Under the pieces are notes generated by a model that was not told where the DNA came from, made no database searches, and saw only the letters and a list, made by a program, of their open reading frames with translations. DNA of 7,503 bases, taken from NCBI GenBank assembly GCA_006226265.1, contig SBHH01000283.1, positions 1 to 7,503 on the forward strand, written 5' to 3'. The stretch comes from Alphaproteobacteria bacterium. GTDB taxonomy: Bacteria; Pseudomonadota; Alphaproteobacteria; Sneathiellales; Sneathiellaceae. The number at the start of each line of letters is the position of its first letter. Position 1 is the stretch's first letter. Below are positions 1 to 5,133 of this stretch, piece by piece. A program made the position numbers and the translations under genes.

Positions 1-564
1 GACAGCGGTTTGCATCTTCTGGAACTGATCAATGATATTCTCGATTTCTCGAAAATCGAATCCGGCGAGCAGAAAATCAATGAGGAAGAAGTCGAAATCG
101 ACATTCTGGTTAATGAATGCGTTCGCCTGACGCGTCAGCGCGCGATCGACAATGACATCGGCATTAAGCTGGAGTTCGAGCCCAAGTTGCCACAAATTTA
201 TGCGGACCGGCGGATGCTGAAACAGATTCTGATCAATCTCTTGTCCAACGCCATAAAATTCACGCCAGCCGGCGGGCGCATCACGGCGTCTGTCCGGATG
301 GTCGAGAATGTCGGCATGCGGATCAGCGTGAGCGACAACGGCATCGGCATCAAGGAAGAGGACATCGACAAGGCGATGACCCCCTTCGTGCAGATCGACA
401 GCGAGAAAAACCGCAAATATCATGGCACAGGGCTTGGTCTTCCACTCTCGAAAAATCTGGCCGAGTTGCATGAGGGGTCGCTGGAACTTACGAGCAAATA
501 TGGTGAAGGCACGACCGCCAGCCTGACCATGCCGCCTTCGCGCATCCGCGATTGCGCCGCCTGA
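1..564 (+). CDS. Sensor histidine kinase, C-terminal part (5' end outside window)
   Basis: The reading frame is open from base 1 to the TGA at 562-564, giving 187 visible residues of a gene that begins upstream. Visible residues 1-23 are the end of a HisKA dimerisation helix (LELINDILDFSKIESG); the phosphorylated His would lie just upstream of the window. A HATPase_c domain follows: N box near residues 73-89 (LINLLSNAIKFTP), G1 box DNGIGI near 112-117, F-box-like PFVQ near 128-131, and G2 box GTGLGLPLSKNL near 142-153. All ATP-binding boxes look intact. By family, it autophosphorylates and passes phosphate to a response regulator, either on a separate protein or on a receiver domain. No receiver domain follows, since the protein ends about 13 residues after the usual last strand. 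The layout resembles cytosolic or PAS-linked kinases of the PleC/DivJ style, but sensor and partner cannot be read here. The following SDR gene is on the same strand with a 92-bp gap. Confidence 0.93.
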   Translation, partial: DSGLHLLELINDILDFSKIESGEQKINEEEVEIDILVNECVRLTRQRAIDNDIGIKLEFEPKLPQIYADRRMLKQILINLLSNAIKFTPAGGRITASVRMVENVGMRISVSDNGIGIKEEDIDKAMTPFVQIDSEKNRKYHGTGLGLPLSKNLAELHEGSLELTSKYGEGTTASLTMPPSRIRDCAA

Positions 565-586
565 GCCACAAAAGCCGCAATTTTTT
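551..586 (+). terminator. Possible weak intrinsic terminator of the kinase gene
   Basis: ATTGCG (551-556) is complementary to CGCAAT (576-581) and the 3' arm runs straight into six T residues (581-586). The stem is only 6 bp and the loop is long (19 nt), and the stem overlaps the stop codon of the kinase gene. The position and T-run suit a terminator, but the hairpin is weak and read-through into the SDR gene is plausible. Confidence 0.3.
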
Positions 587-620
587 AACCTCCCCTCTTG
601 CCAATTCCGACGGGAGAGTG

Positions 621-654
621 AACTATCCTCCAAAATTAGAAACGGAGGATAGTT
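621..654 (+). promoter_or_regulatory. Perfect 11-bp inverted repeat covering the Shine-Dalgarno of the SDR gene
   Basis: AACTATCCTCC (621-631) is the exact reverse complement of GGAGGATAGTT (644-654), with a 12-nt spacer. The 3' arm contains GGAGG (644-648), the only good ribosome binding site for the ATG at 657, 8 nt downstream. If transcribed whole, the RNA hairpin would bury the Shine-Dalgarno completely and end 2 nt before the start codon. Alternatively the dyad is a DNA operator. A poor promoter match (TTGCCA at 598-603, AACTAT at 621-626) would start transcription inside the loop, in which case only the DNA-operator reading works. The stem is followed by a short TTTT (653-656), so an attenuator is a weaker third option. 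Confidence 0.7.
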
Positions 655-656
655 TT

Positions 657-1412
657 ATGCGTTTGAAAGACAAGGTTGCCATCATTACGGGCGCAGGTTC
701 CGGATTTGGCGAGGGCATGGCCACGTTGTTTGCGAAAGAGGGCGCGAAGGTCGTCGTCAGCGACATTAATGGCGACGCCGCGGCAAAGGTGACCAAGGCC
801 ATCACCGATGACGGAGGCATTGCCATCGCCGCCACTGCCGACGTGACGAACGCCGGGGATCTTGAAGCCATGACGGCCCAGACGCTGGAAAATTTCGGCA
901 AGATCGACATTCTGGTCAATAACGCCGGGATGCCACAGCGAAACGGCTCCATGTTTGATGTGGATGTCGAGACTTTTCAGAAAATCTATGATGTGAACGT
1001 CAAAAGCATCTTTCTTACGACCAAGATCGTCGTTCCGCACATGCTGGAAAAGGGCGGTAATATCGTCAATATTTCATCCACTGCGGCCTTGTCCCCTCGT
1101 CCCGGCCTTACCTGGTATAATTCAAGCAAGGGCGCGGTTCTCACCATGTCGAAATCCATGGCGGTCGAGCTTGCGCCGAAGCAGGTGCGCGTGAATGCGC
1201 TCTGTCCCGTCTTCGCCCATACGCCGATGGCGGTCGAGTTTATGGGCGGCGTGGATACCCAGGAAATCCGGGACAAGTTCGTATCGACCATTCCTCTTGG
1301 CCGGGAGAATACGCCGCGCGATCTGGCCCATGCGGCGCTCTGGCTGGCATCCGATGATGCCTCTTTCATCACAGGCGTTGCGTTGGAAGTTGATGGCGGC
1401 CGCTGTATCTGA
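657..1412 (+). CDS. SDR-family NAD(P)-dependent oxidoreductase (FabG / glucose-dehydrogenase-like)
   Basis: A 251-residue classical short-chain dehydrogenase, the usual family length. The Rossmann cofactor motif TGAGSGFG is at residues 11-18. D36 at the end of strand 2 (VVVSD) suggests NAD(H) preference. NNAG is at 88-91, and the catalytic set is N114, S141, Y154 and K158 (YNSSK). The C-terminal part GVALEVDGG matches the ending typical of this family. The ATG at 657 is chosen because GGAGG lies 8 nt upstream and the protein then starts directly before the first beta strand; the frame stays open upstream but lacks family similarity there. By family it reduces or oxidises a carbonyl/hydroxyl group; the substrate cannot be told, and FabG-like, glucose-1-dehydrogenase-like and other alcohol dehydrogenases look alike at this level. 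It appears to be a single gene: a kinase gene precedes it and a strong terminator follows 23 bp after its stop. Its translation start sits in a perfect inverted repeat. Confidence 0.93.
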   Translation: MRLKDKVAIITGAGSGFGEGMATLFAKEGAKVVVSDINGDAAAKVTKAITDDGGIAIAATADVTNAGDLEAMTAQTLENFGKIDILVNNAGMPQRNGSMFDVDVETFQKIYDVNVKSIFLTTKIVVPHMLEKGGNIVNISSTAALSPRPGLTWYNSSKGAVLTMSKSMAVELAPKQVRVNALCPVFAHTPMAVEFMGGVDTQEIRDKFVSTIPLGRENTPRDLAHAALWLASDDASFITGVALEVDGGRCI

Positions 1413-1434
1413 GCTCGCACTCGACCGGTGCAAA

Positions 1435-1460
1435 AAAACGGGCGCTTCGGCGCCCGTTTT
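1435..1460. terminator. Strong bidirectional intrinsic terminator with UUCG loop
   Basis: ACGGGCGC (1438-1445), loop TTCG (1446-1449), GCGCCCGT (1450-1457). The stem is a perfect 8 bp, flanked by an A-run on the left (1432-1438) and TTTT on the right (1457-1460), so the stem can extend by A-T pairs. C(UUCG)G is an exceptionally stable tetraloop. It lies between two convergent genes, the SDR ending at 1412 and the cyclophilin ending at 1482, and can serve both strands. Confidence 0.93.
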
Positions 1461-1481
1461 CGTTTCCGGATTTTGCATCAG

Positions 1482-2042
1482 TTATTTGTCGACGTCCGCA
1501 GCCACGCGCATTTTCACAATGATGTCAGGGTTGGGAACAAGCCCGCTTTTGCCGAAGCCTTTCTTGATCATATCGACATATTCCATGCCTTCGATCACCT
1601 TGCCCCAGACGGTGTATTTCCCATCGAGGAAGCGCGAATCCGCAGTGACGATAAAGAACTGGCTGTCGGCACTGTTGATGGACTGCGCGCGCGCCATGGA
1701 AACCGTTCCCCGGACATGCGGTGCATTTGAGAATTCGGCGCGAAGCCGTTTGCCCGAACCTCCAGTGCCATCCCCATTGGGATCCCCCGTCTGCGCCATA
1801 AAGCCTTCGATCACCCGGTGGAACTTGAGCCCGTCATAAAATTTTTGACGCACCAGTTCCTTGATCCGGGCGACATGGCGGGGGGCGAGATTGGGCAGCA
1901 TTTCAATCACCACGCGGCCGTATTTCAGATCGAGATAGAGGGTATTTTCCGGATCGAGCGCCATCGCCGAACGAAGCGGCATCGCGGTCATCACCATCAG
2001 GCCGAGGGCCAGCGATATCCGAAAGATTGCTTTAGAAACCAT
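1482..2042 (-). CDS. Exported peptidyl-prolyl cis-trans isomerase (cyclophilin type, PpiA-like)
   Basis: 186 residues from the ATG at 2042. An n-region with K and R and a hydrophobic stretch end in AMA (cleavage likely after residue 28), so the mature enzyme should be periplasmic. The cyclophilin fold follows: FHRVIEGFMAQTGDP near residues 74-87 supplies the catalytic Arg76 with Phe81, Met82 and Gln84; SQFFIV near 127-132 and FLDGKYTVWG near 138-147 complete the pocket. The Trp of human cyclophilin A is Phe here, as in many bacterial enzymes, and the pocket His is Tyr143. It accelerates proline isomerisation in exported proteins. An ATG 12 bp further up (2054) is in frame, but its AAAAAAGGA abuts the ATG with no spacing, so the second ATG is preferred; that same AAGGA then sits 12 nt away, which is long. 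The gene is convergent with the upstream SDR and shares its terminator. Confidence 0.93.
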   Translation of the reverse strand: MVSKAIFRISLALGLMVMTAMPLRSAMALDPENTLYLDLKYGRVVIEMLPNLAPRHVARIKELVRQKFYDGLKFHRVIEGFMAQTGDPNGDGTGGSGKRLRAEFSNAPHVRGTVSMARAQSINSADSQFFIVTADSRFLDGKYTVWGKVIEGMEYVDMIKKGFGKSGLVPNPDIIVKMRVAADVDK

Positions 2043-2263
2043 ACCTGTTCCCATTCCTTTTTTGTGACTGTTTTATCTCTGCCATGTCAGGCGCGCGCCG
2101 TCCAGAGGAAAGCCGCGTAAATACGGATTTCGGTGAATATGCGAAGCCTGCAAAAAAATGCAAATGGAAGCTTGACCATCCTGCCGCAGGTCCCTATGTT
2201 GCAGCCCGCACCGCGACGCATCGCCGCCTGTTGGGCCGTCATTTTGTCGCAATTTGCACGTGT

Positions 2264-2339
2264 GGGCCCGTAGCTCAGTTGGTAGAGCAGCTGACTTTTA
2301 ATCAGCGGGTCACAGGTTCGAATCCTGTCGGGCTCACCA
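2264..2339 (+). tRNA. tRNA-Lys (anticodon UUU), CCA encoded
   Basis: A full cloverleaf can be drawn. The acceptor stem GGGCCCG (2264-2270) pairs with CGGGCTC (2329-2335), with one G-U pair. The D stem GCTC/GAGC is at 2273-2276 and 2285-2288. The anticodon stem GCTGA/TCAGC is at 2290-2294 and 2302-2306, with loop CTTTTAA and anticodon TTT at 2297-2299. The T arm contains GGTTCGAATCC. The discriminator is A2336 and CCA (2337-2339) is encoded. The anticodon reads AAA and AAG lysine codons. It stands alone, with no other tRNA beside it, no clear promoter match and no clear T-run terminator. No integrase or repeated 3' end was found, so it does not mark a visible island. Confidence 0.97.
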
Positions 2340-2409
2340 TTTCCAAAAAGATTATAAGGCTTCAGAGCGAAAAGAGCCATCTGGCTGCCCGTCGCGGAGA
2401 CGACCTTGA

Positions 2410-2429
2410 AACCTTTTATCCAAAAGGTT
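2410..2429. repeat. 8-bp inverted repeat downstream of the tRNA
   Basis: AACCTTTT (2410-2417), loop ATCC, AAAAGGTT (2422-2429): a perfect 8-bp stem with a 4-nt loop. It lies between the tRNA-Lys and the 3' end of the convergent MlaC-Sel1 gene. There is no T-run after it on either strand, so it is not a classical intrinsic terminator, but it may end or protect tRNA-precursor transcripts. Confidence 0.55.
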
Positions 2430-2456
2430 GAAAGAGGGCAATTTTCCGATGCATTT

Positions 2457-2476
2457 CCAGATTTTTAAAGATCTGG
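2457..2476. repeat. 20-bp near-perfect palindrome after the MlaC-Sel1 stop codon
   Basis: CCAGATTTTTAAAGATCTGG is symmetric apart from one T/G position. It begins 9 bp beyond the stop of the minus-strand MlaC-Sel1 gene. As RNA it would form a hairpin, but no U-run follows in either direction. It may be a transcript end or processing signal for the minus-strand gene, or a protein-binding dyad. Confidence 0.5.
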
Positions 2477-2485
2477 CCCCACCGG

Positions 2486-3829
2486 TCAATCAGGTAATGG
2501 CAGGAAGGCAGCGGCAAGAAGTTCTGCGCGCCGGATCGCATCTTTCGTCATATGGCTCCGGAAATAGAGTTCCCGCTCCGATGCTCCCTCAATTCCGTTT
2601 TGGTTAGCAAGGATTGCCCATTTGAGTCCGGCAATCTTGTCCTTCTCAGGCGCCGTTCCGGCCGCGTAACGGGCCGCAAGACGGTCCTGTGCCCGTCCAT
2701 AGCCGCGTTTTGCCGCCGCCTCGAACCATTTGTTGGCGGTCTTTTCATCCGCCTTTACGCCCTTTCCATCACGATAGAGCTTGGCGAGACTGTATTGCGA
2801 ACGGGAAAAACCGGCATCTGCCGCGATGGTGAAATAGTGGATCGCCTGTTTCATGCTTTTCTTCACGCCGATGCCGTATTCGTATAGCTTGCCAAGCGTA
2901 TGCCAAGACGGCGGGAAGGATTGTTCGCCGGCTTTCTTGAGAAAAGTGACCGCGGATTCGTTCTTTTGATGAGAGAGAAGTTCCAGCGCGCGATTGTGAA
3001 GCGCAGGAGGATAGCCGCTCACCAGAGCCTTGTTGTTCCAGCTTTCCGCCTTGTCGGCACTTGGCGCGACGCCTCGCCCCTCCTCATACATGGCGGCGAC
3101 GTTGAAAGCGGCCTCGGCACTCCCCTGCTCGGCAAGCCTGTGCCAGATATCGAAGGCCTCCGAGAAGCGTCCAGCCTGATAAAGCTTTTCGCCATCGCCG
3201 AAATTCTGATTACCCGCAGAAAGCCGTTGTTCGCGGATCTTGAGAAGGGTGATGATCCGCTCAACCCCGCCTCTGTCGATGAGATGGTAGAAGTTTTCGT
3301 GATGGCTAAGCAGGACGCTGGTACCACTGATGAGAAGGTCGATGATCTTCTGCTGTCCACCCGGATATTCCCGAACGCGCCAACGCACCGAGACGGCGGG
3401 CCTGTTGGGCCGGATCAGGCGTGTCAGGACGAAGCTTTCAGTGCTACCCGTTTCCGACGCCGAAACAATGACGCAGCTATCCTCGGGATAGCCGCCAAAC
3501 TGGCTGGCGTAGGCGCGCAGGAAGAACTGTCGAAACAGGGTCAAAAGCTCGTTTTTTTTCGGTTGCGGAAGCGTTTCCCAGTTCGGACCGATCACGAACT
3601 TGGTGATATAGACGAAATCGAACTTGCCGTAGAGCATGGCGTGAAAACGTTGCTCCCGGACCGGCAAGGGAACGTTGTCCTCTGCAAGGATGGCATTTGC
3701 GTTTTTCACGATTTCATTGATGAAGCTGCGCGCGCGCGTGGCTCGGCTTGCAGCGAACGTATCCGTCGCAATAATGGCAACCATAAGAGCCACCAGGGCG
3801 CCTAGCCGGATCATTCGAAGATACTTCAT
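2486..3829 (-). CDS. Exported fusion protein: MlaC/Ttg2D-like phospholipid-binding domain plus Sel1 repeats
   Basis: 447 residues. A signal peptide spans residues 1-26 (positive start, hydrophobic core, cleavage after TFA). Residues about 30-198 match the MlaC/Ttg2D (HpnM-like) family: KFDFVYITKFVIGPNW near 69-84, a helix with FRQFFLRAYASQFGGY near 99-114, then VRWRVREYPGG, KIIDLLISGTSVLLSHHENF near 161-180 and the ending GGVERIITLLK. Such proteins carry phospholipids between outer and inner membrane. Residues about 213-413 form a TPR-like helix pair and four or five Sel1 repeats, clearest at 237-272 (YEEGRGV), 306-341 (YEYGIGV) and 342-377 (YRDGKGV); the one near 273-302 is degenerate. Sel1 repeats bind other proteins. 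MlaC proteins are normally about 200 residues, so the tail is an added module; I infer a tethering or partner-binding role. The ATG is supported by AAGGA 7 nt upstream. No other mla gene is visible, so it appears to be a single gene. Confidence 0.85.
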   Translation of the reverse strand: MKYLRMIRLGALVALMVAIIATDTFAASRATRARSFINEIVKNANAILAEDNVPLPVREQRFHAMLYGKFDFVYITKFVIGPNWETLPQPKKNELLTLFRQFFLRAYASQFGGYPEDSCVIVSASETGSTESFVLTRLIRPNRPAVSVRWRVREYPGGQQKIIDLLISGTSVLLSHHENFYHLIDRGGVERIITLLKIREQRLSAGNQNFGDGEKLYQAGRFSEAFDIWHRLAEQGSAEAAFNVAAMYEEGRGVAPSADKAESWNNKALVSGYPPALHNRALELLSHQKNESAVTFLKKAGEQSFPPSWHTLGKLYEYGIGVKKSMKQAIHYFTIAADAGFSRSQYSLAKLYRDGKGVKADEKTANKWFEAAAKRGYGRAQDRLAARYAAGTAPEKDKIAGLKWAILANQNGIEGASERELYFRSHMTKDAIRRAELLAAAFLPLPD

Positions 3830-3859
3830 ACCCCAGTCCTTATTCTTCGAAGTATTTAT

Positions 3860-3888
3860 ATTCTAAGGCATTTTTCCGGATTTGCCAA
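3860..3888 (-). promoter_or_regulatory. Sigma-70-like promoter of the MlaC-Sel1 gene
   Basis: On the minus strand TTGGCA (3888-3883) is followed by a 17-nt spacer and TAGAAT (3865-3860). Both boxes are close to consensus with ideal spacing. Transcription would begin near 3853, leaving a leader of about 24 nt that contains the AAGGA (3841-3837) used by the ATG at 3829. Confidence 0.65.
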
Positions 3889-3911
3889 GTCGGTCCGCGA
3901 CTTTGGGCGGA

Positions 3912-4163
3912 TTAGTCTTTACTGATGGCTTCCCTGTTTAAGGACCCACCTTCCTGTTTAATTAAGAAAATATTTGACGAGTATACGGAATTAAAGCCAC
4001 CGGCCTCGGGAAACCGGCATTGTTTAAGTCCGCAGTCTGATAATGCGAAGGAGAGCAGCTCTCGCATTTCGTCGAGGCAACGGTCGGCAATTCCGCCGCC
4101 CACAAGCCGGATAGGTAAATGCAAGTCCACTTTGCAGACAGTTCGAGAATCCTTGTCTTTCAT
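3912..4163 (-). CDS. Doubtful small hypothetical protein (83 aa)
   Basis: An open frame from ATG 4163 to TAA 3912, lying neatly between the two flanking promoters. The middle (DLHLPIRLVGGGIADRCLDE followed by a leucine-rich helix) looks protein-like, whereas the last 25 residues are low in character. No family is recognised. The only ribosome-binding match (GAGGG) sits 2-3 nt from the ATG, which is too close. An in-frame ATG at 4199 has no ribosome binding site and would overlap the SDR promoter. It could be a gene remnant, a small gene or chance. It contains the 4042-4068 hairpin, which counts slightly against coding. Confidence 0.2.
   Translation of the reverse strand: MKDKDSRTVCKVDLHLPIRLVGGGIADRCLDEMRELLSFALSDCGLKQCRFPEAGGFNSVYSSNIFLIKQEGGSLNREAISKD
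4042..4068. repeat. Hairpin-forming dyad upstream of the acyl-CoA-type SDR
   Basis: AATGCGA (4042-4048) is the exact reverse complement of TCGCATT (4062-4068). Inside, GAG (4051-4053) pairs with CTC (4059-4061), giving ten base pairs with a 2-nt bulge and a 5-nt loop. There is no T-run on either side, so it is not a terminator. It lies about 110 bp upstream of the SDR -35 box; it could be a regulator site or an RNA structure. Confidence 0.5.
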
Positions 4164-4175
4164 AGCCCTCTGCGG

Positions 4176-4204
4176 GTGACAAAGCAGACCTATGGGCATA
4201 TAGT
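4176..4204 (+). promoter_or_regulatory. Sigma-70-like promoter of the 3-hydroxyacyl-CoA dehydrogenase-like SDR
   Basis: GTGACA (4176-4181) differs from TTGACA at one position. A 17-nt spacer follows, then TATAGT (4199-4204), one base from TATAAT. Transcription would begin near 4211, about 20 nt before the ATG at 4231. AAAGG (4218-4222) lies 8 nt before the start codon. Confidence 0.7.
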
Positions 4205-4230
4205 CAAAGAAAACAAAAAAGGTAATAAAA

Positions 4231-4995
4231 ATGGAATTAAAAAACGTCTCCGCACTTGTTACAGGCGGCGCTTCGGGCTTGGGCCTGGCATGTGTAGAAC
4301 ATCTCGTTTCAGCAGGATCGCAGGTGGTCATCGTCGATCTTCCCTCCTCCAAAGGGGCACAGGTTGCTGATAAGCTCGGCGAGGCTGTCTCTTTCGTTGC
4401 TGCGGACGTCACCGAACCTGAACAAATGATGGCCGCAGTGGCCGCCGCGGAAAAAAACGGGCCTTTGCGCGCTGCCGTGCACTGTGCCGGTCACGGCGGC
4501 GCCGTCCGACTGGTTGAAAAAGATGGAAGTCCCGGATCGTTGGAGGGATTTAAAAAGGTTATTAACACAAATCTTGTCGGAACCTTCAACGTGCTTCGAC
4601 TTGTGGCTGCGAGCATGGCAAAAAACGAACCGATAAATGGAGAACGGGGGGCCGCGGTATTAACGGCCTCCGTTGCCGCGTTCGAAGGGCAGATCGGGCA
4701 AATCCCGTATGCGTCTTCCAAAGCCGGCGTTGTTGGAATGACAATTGTCGCGGCCAGGGATCTCTCGTCAAAGAACATCCGTGTAAATACAATAGCCCCC
4801 GGTATCTTTGATACCCCCTTGCTTGCAAGATTATCCCAGGATATCCGCGACTCTCTTGGCAGGACCGTCCCTAACCCGCCTCGTCTGGGCGACCCTGTGG
4901 AATTTGCTAAACTTGCGGCTCACATGTTGGAAAATCCGTACGTCAACGGTGAAACAATCCGGATCGATGGCGCAATTCGGATGACTCCTCGCTGA
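4231..4995 (+). CDS. SDR oxidoreductase, type II 3-hydroxyacyl-CoA dehydrogenase (HSD10) subfamily
   Basis: 254 residues, matching the roughly 255-residue HSD17B10/type II 3-hydroxyacyl-CoA dehydrogenase group. The cofactor loop TGGASGLG is at 11-18. D36 in VIVDLPSS marks NAD+ use, and LPSS is characteristic of this subfamily. HCAG (84-87) replaces the common NNAG. Catalytic residues are N114, S147, Y160 and K164 (YASSK). Further subfamily hallmarks are the insertion AKNEP..GERG (130-140), ASVAAFEGQIGQ (146-157), IAPGIFDTP (188-196), NPPRLGDP (215-222), and the ending NGETIRIDGAIRMTPR. Such enzymes oxidise (3S)-hydroxyacyl-CoA to 3-ketoacyl-CoA in fatty-acid or branched-chain acid breakdown; some accept hydroxysteroids. 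The exact substrate cannot be read. The gene has its own promoter and faces the phosphotransferase gene tail to tail, 138 bp apart, so the two are not one operon but are plausibly one functional cluster. Confidence 0.92.
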   Translation: MELKNVSALVTGGASGLGLACVEHLVSAGSQVVIVDLPSSKGAQVADKLGEAVSFVAADVTEPEQMMAAVAAAEKNGPLRAAVHCAGHGGAVRLVEKDGSPGSLEGFKKVINTNLVGTFNVLRLVAASMAKNEPINGERGAAVLTASVAAFEGQIGQIPYASSKAGVVGMTIVAARDLSSKNIRVNTIAPGIFDTPLLARLSQDIRDSLGRTVPNPPRLGDPVEFAKLAAHMLENPYVNGETIRIDGAIRMTPR

Positions 4996-5065
4996 GATCG
5001 TAGTTTTCACCGGAATAATCCGGCTGATATAAACACTATGCCTGCGGGTTCACGATGACTCTTTT

Positions 5066-5108
5066 ACCCCCAAGTTAAAGCGTTCGATTTCTTTAACGCC
5101 ATGGGGGT
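5066..5108. terminator. Probable hairpin terminator between convergent genes
   Basis: ACCCCCA (5066-5072) pairs with TGGGGGT (5102-5108), and after a small internal loop TTAAAG (5075-5080) pairs with CTTTAA (5091-5096), closing a 10-nt loop. On the plus strand GCCGGCATTTTAATT follows; on the minus strand a short A-rich tract follows. The T-runs are poor, so termination is inferred from the stem and from its place between the SDR (ends 4995) and the phosphotransferase (ends 5134). A smaller hairpin, CCGGA-ATAA-TCCGG, lies at 5010-5023. Confidence 0.45.
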
Positions 5109-5133
5109 GCCGGCATTTTAATTCTTCCTGGGT

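Larger units (their letters stand above)
3830..4230. other. 401-bp intergenic stretch between divergent genes
   Basis: This stretch separates the minus-strand MlaC-Sel1 gene from the plus-strand SDR at 4231. It holds the MlaC-Sel1 promoter at its left end, a hairpin at 4042-4068, and the SDR promoter at its right end. An 83-codon minus-strand reading frame (3912-4163) also fits inside it but is poorly supported. Nothing resembling a transposon end, tRNA or CRISPR repeat was seen. Confidence 0.7.

Noticed and set aside
2055..2263. Promoters for the cyclophilin gene and tRNA-Lys
   Set aside because: Both must start in this gap, but no pair of -35/-10 boxes with acceptable spacing stood out on either strand, so none is reported.
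2900..3805. Long plus-strand open frame of 301 codons
   Set aside because: It lies antisense to the MlaC-Sel1 gene, which has a signal peptide, recognisable domains, a promoter and a ribosome binding site. The plus-strand translation shows no family features.
4142..4157. TTCGAGAATCCTTGTC resembling the tRNA-Lys T arm, and CGACAGGAT at 6426-6434 matching the reverse of the same arm
   Set aside because: I considered attachment-site remnants of an island, but the matches are short or gapped, in opposite orientations, and no integrase or longer repeat of the tRNA end is present.
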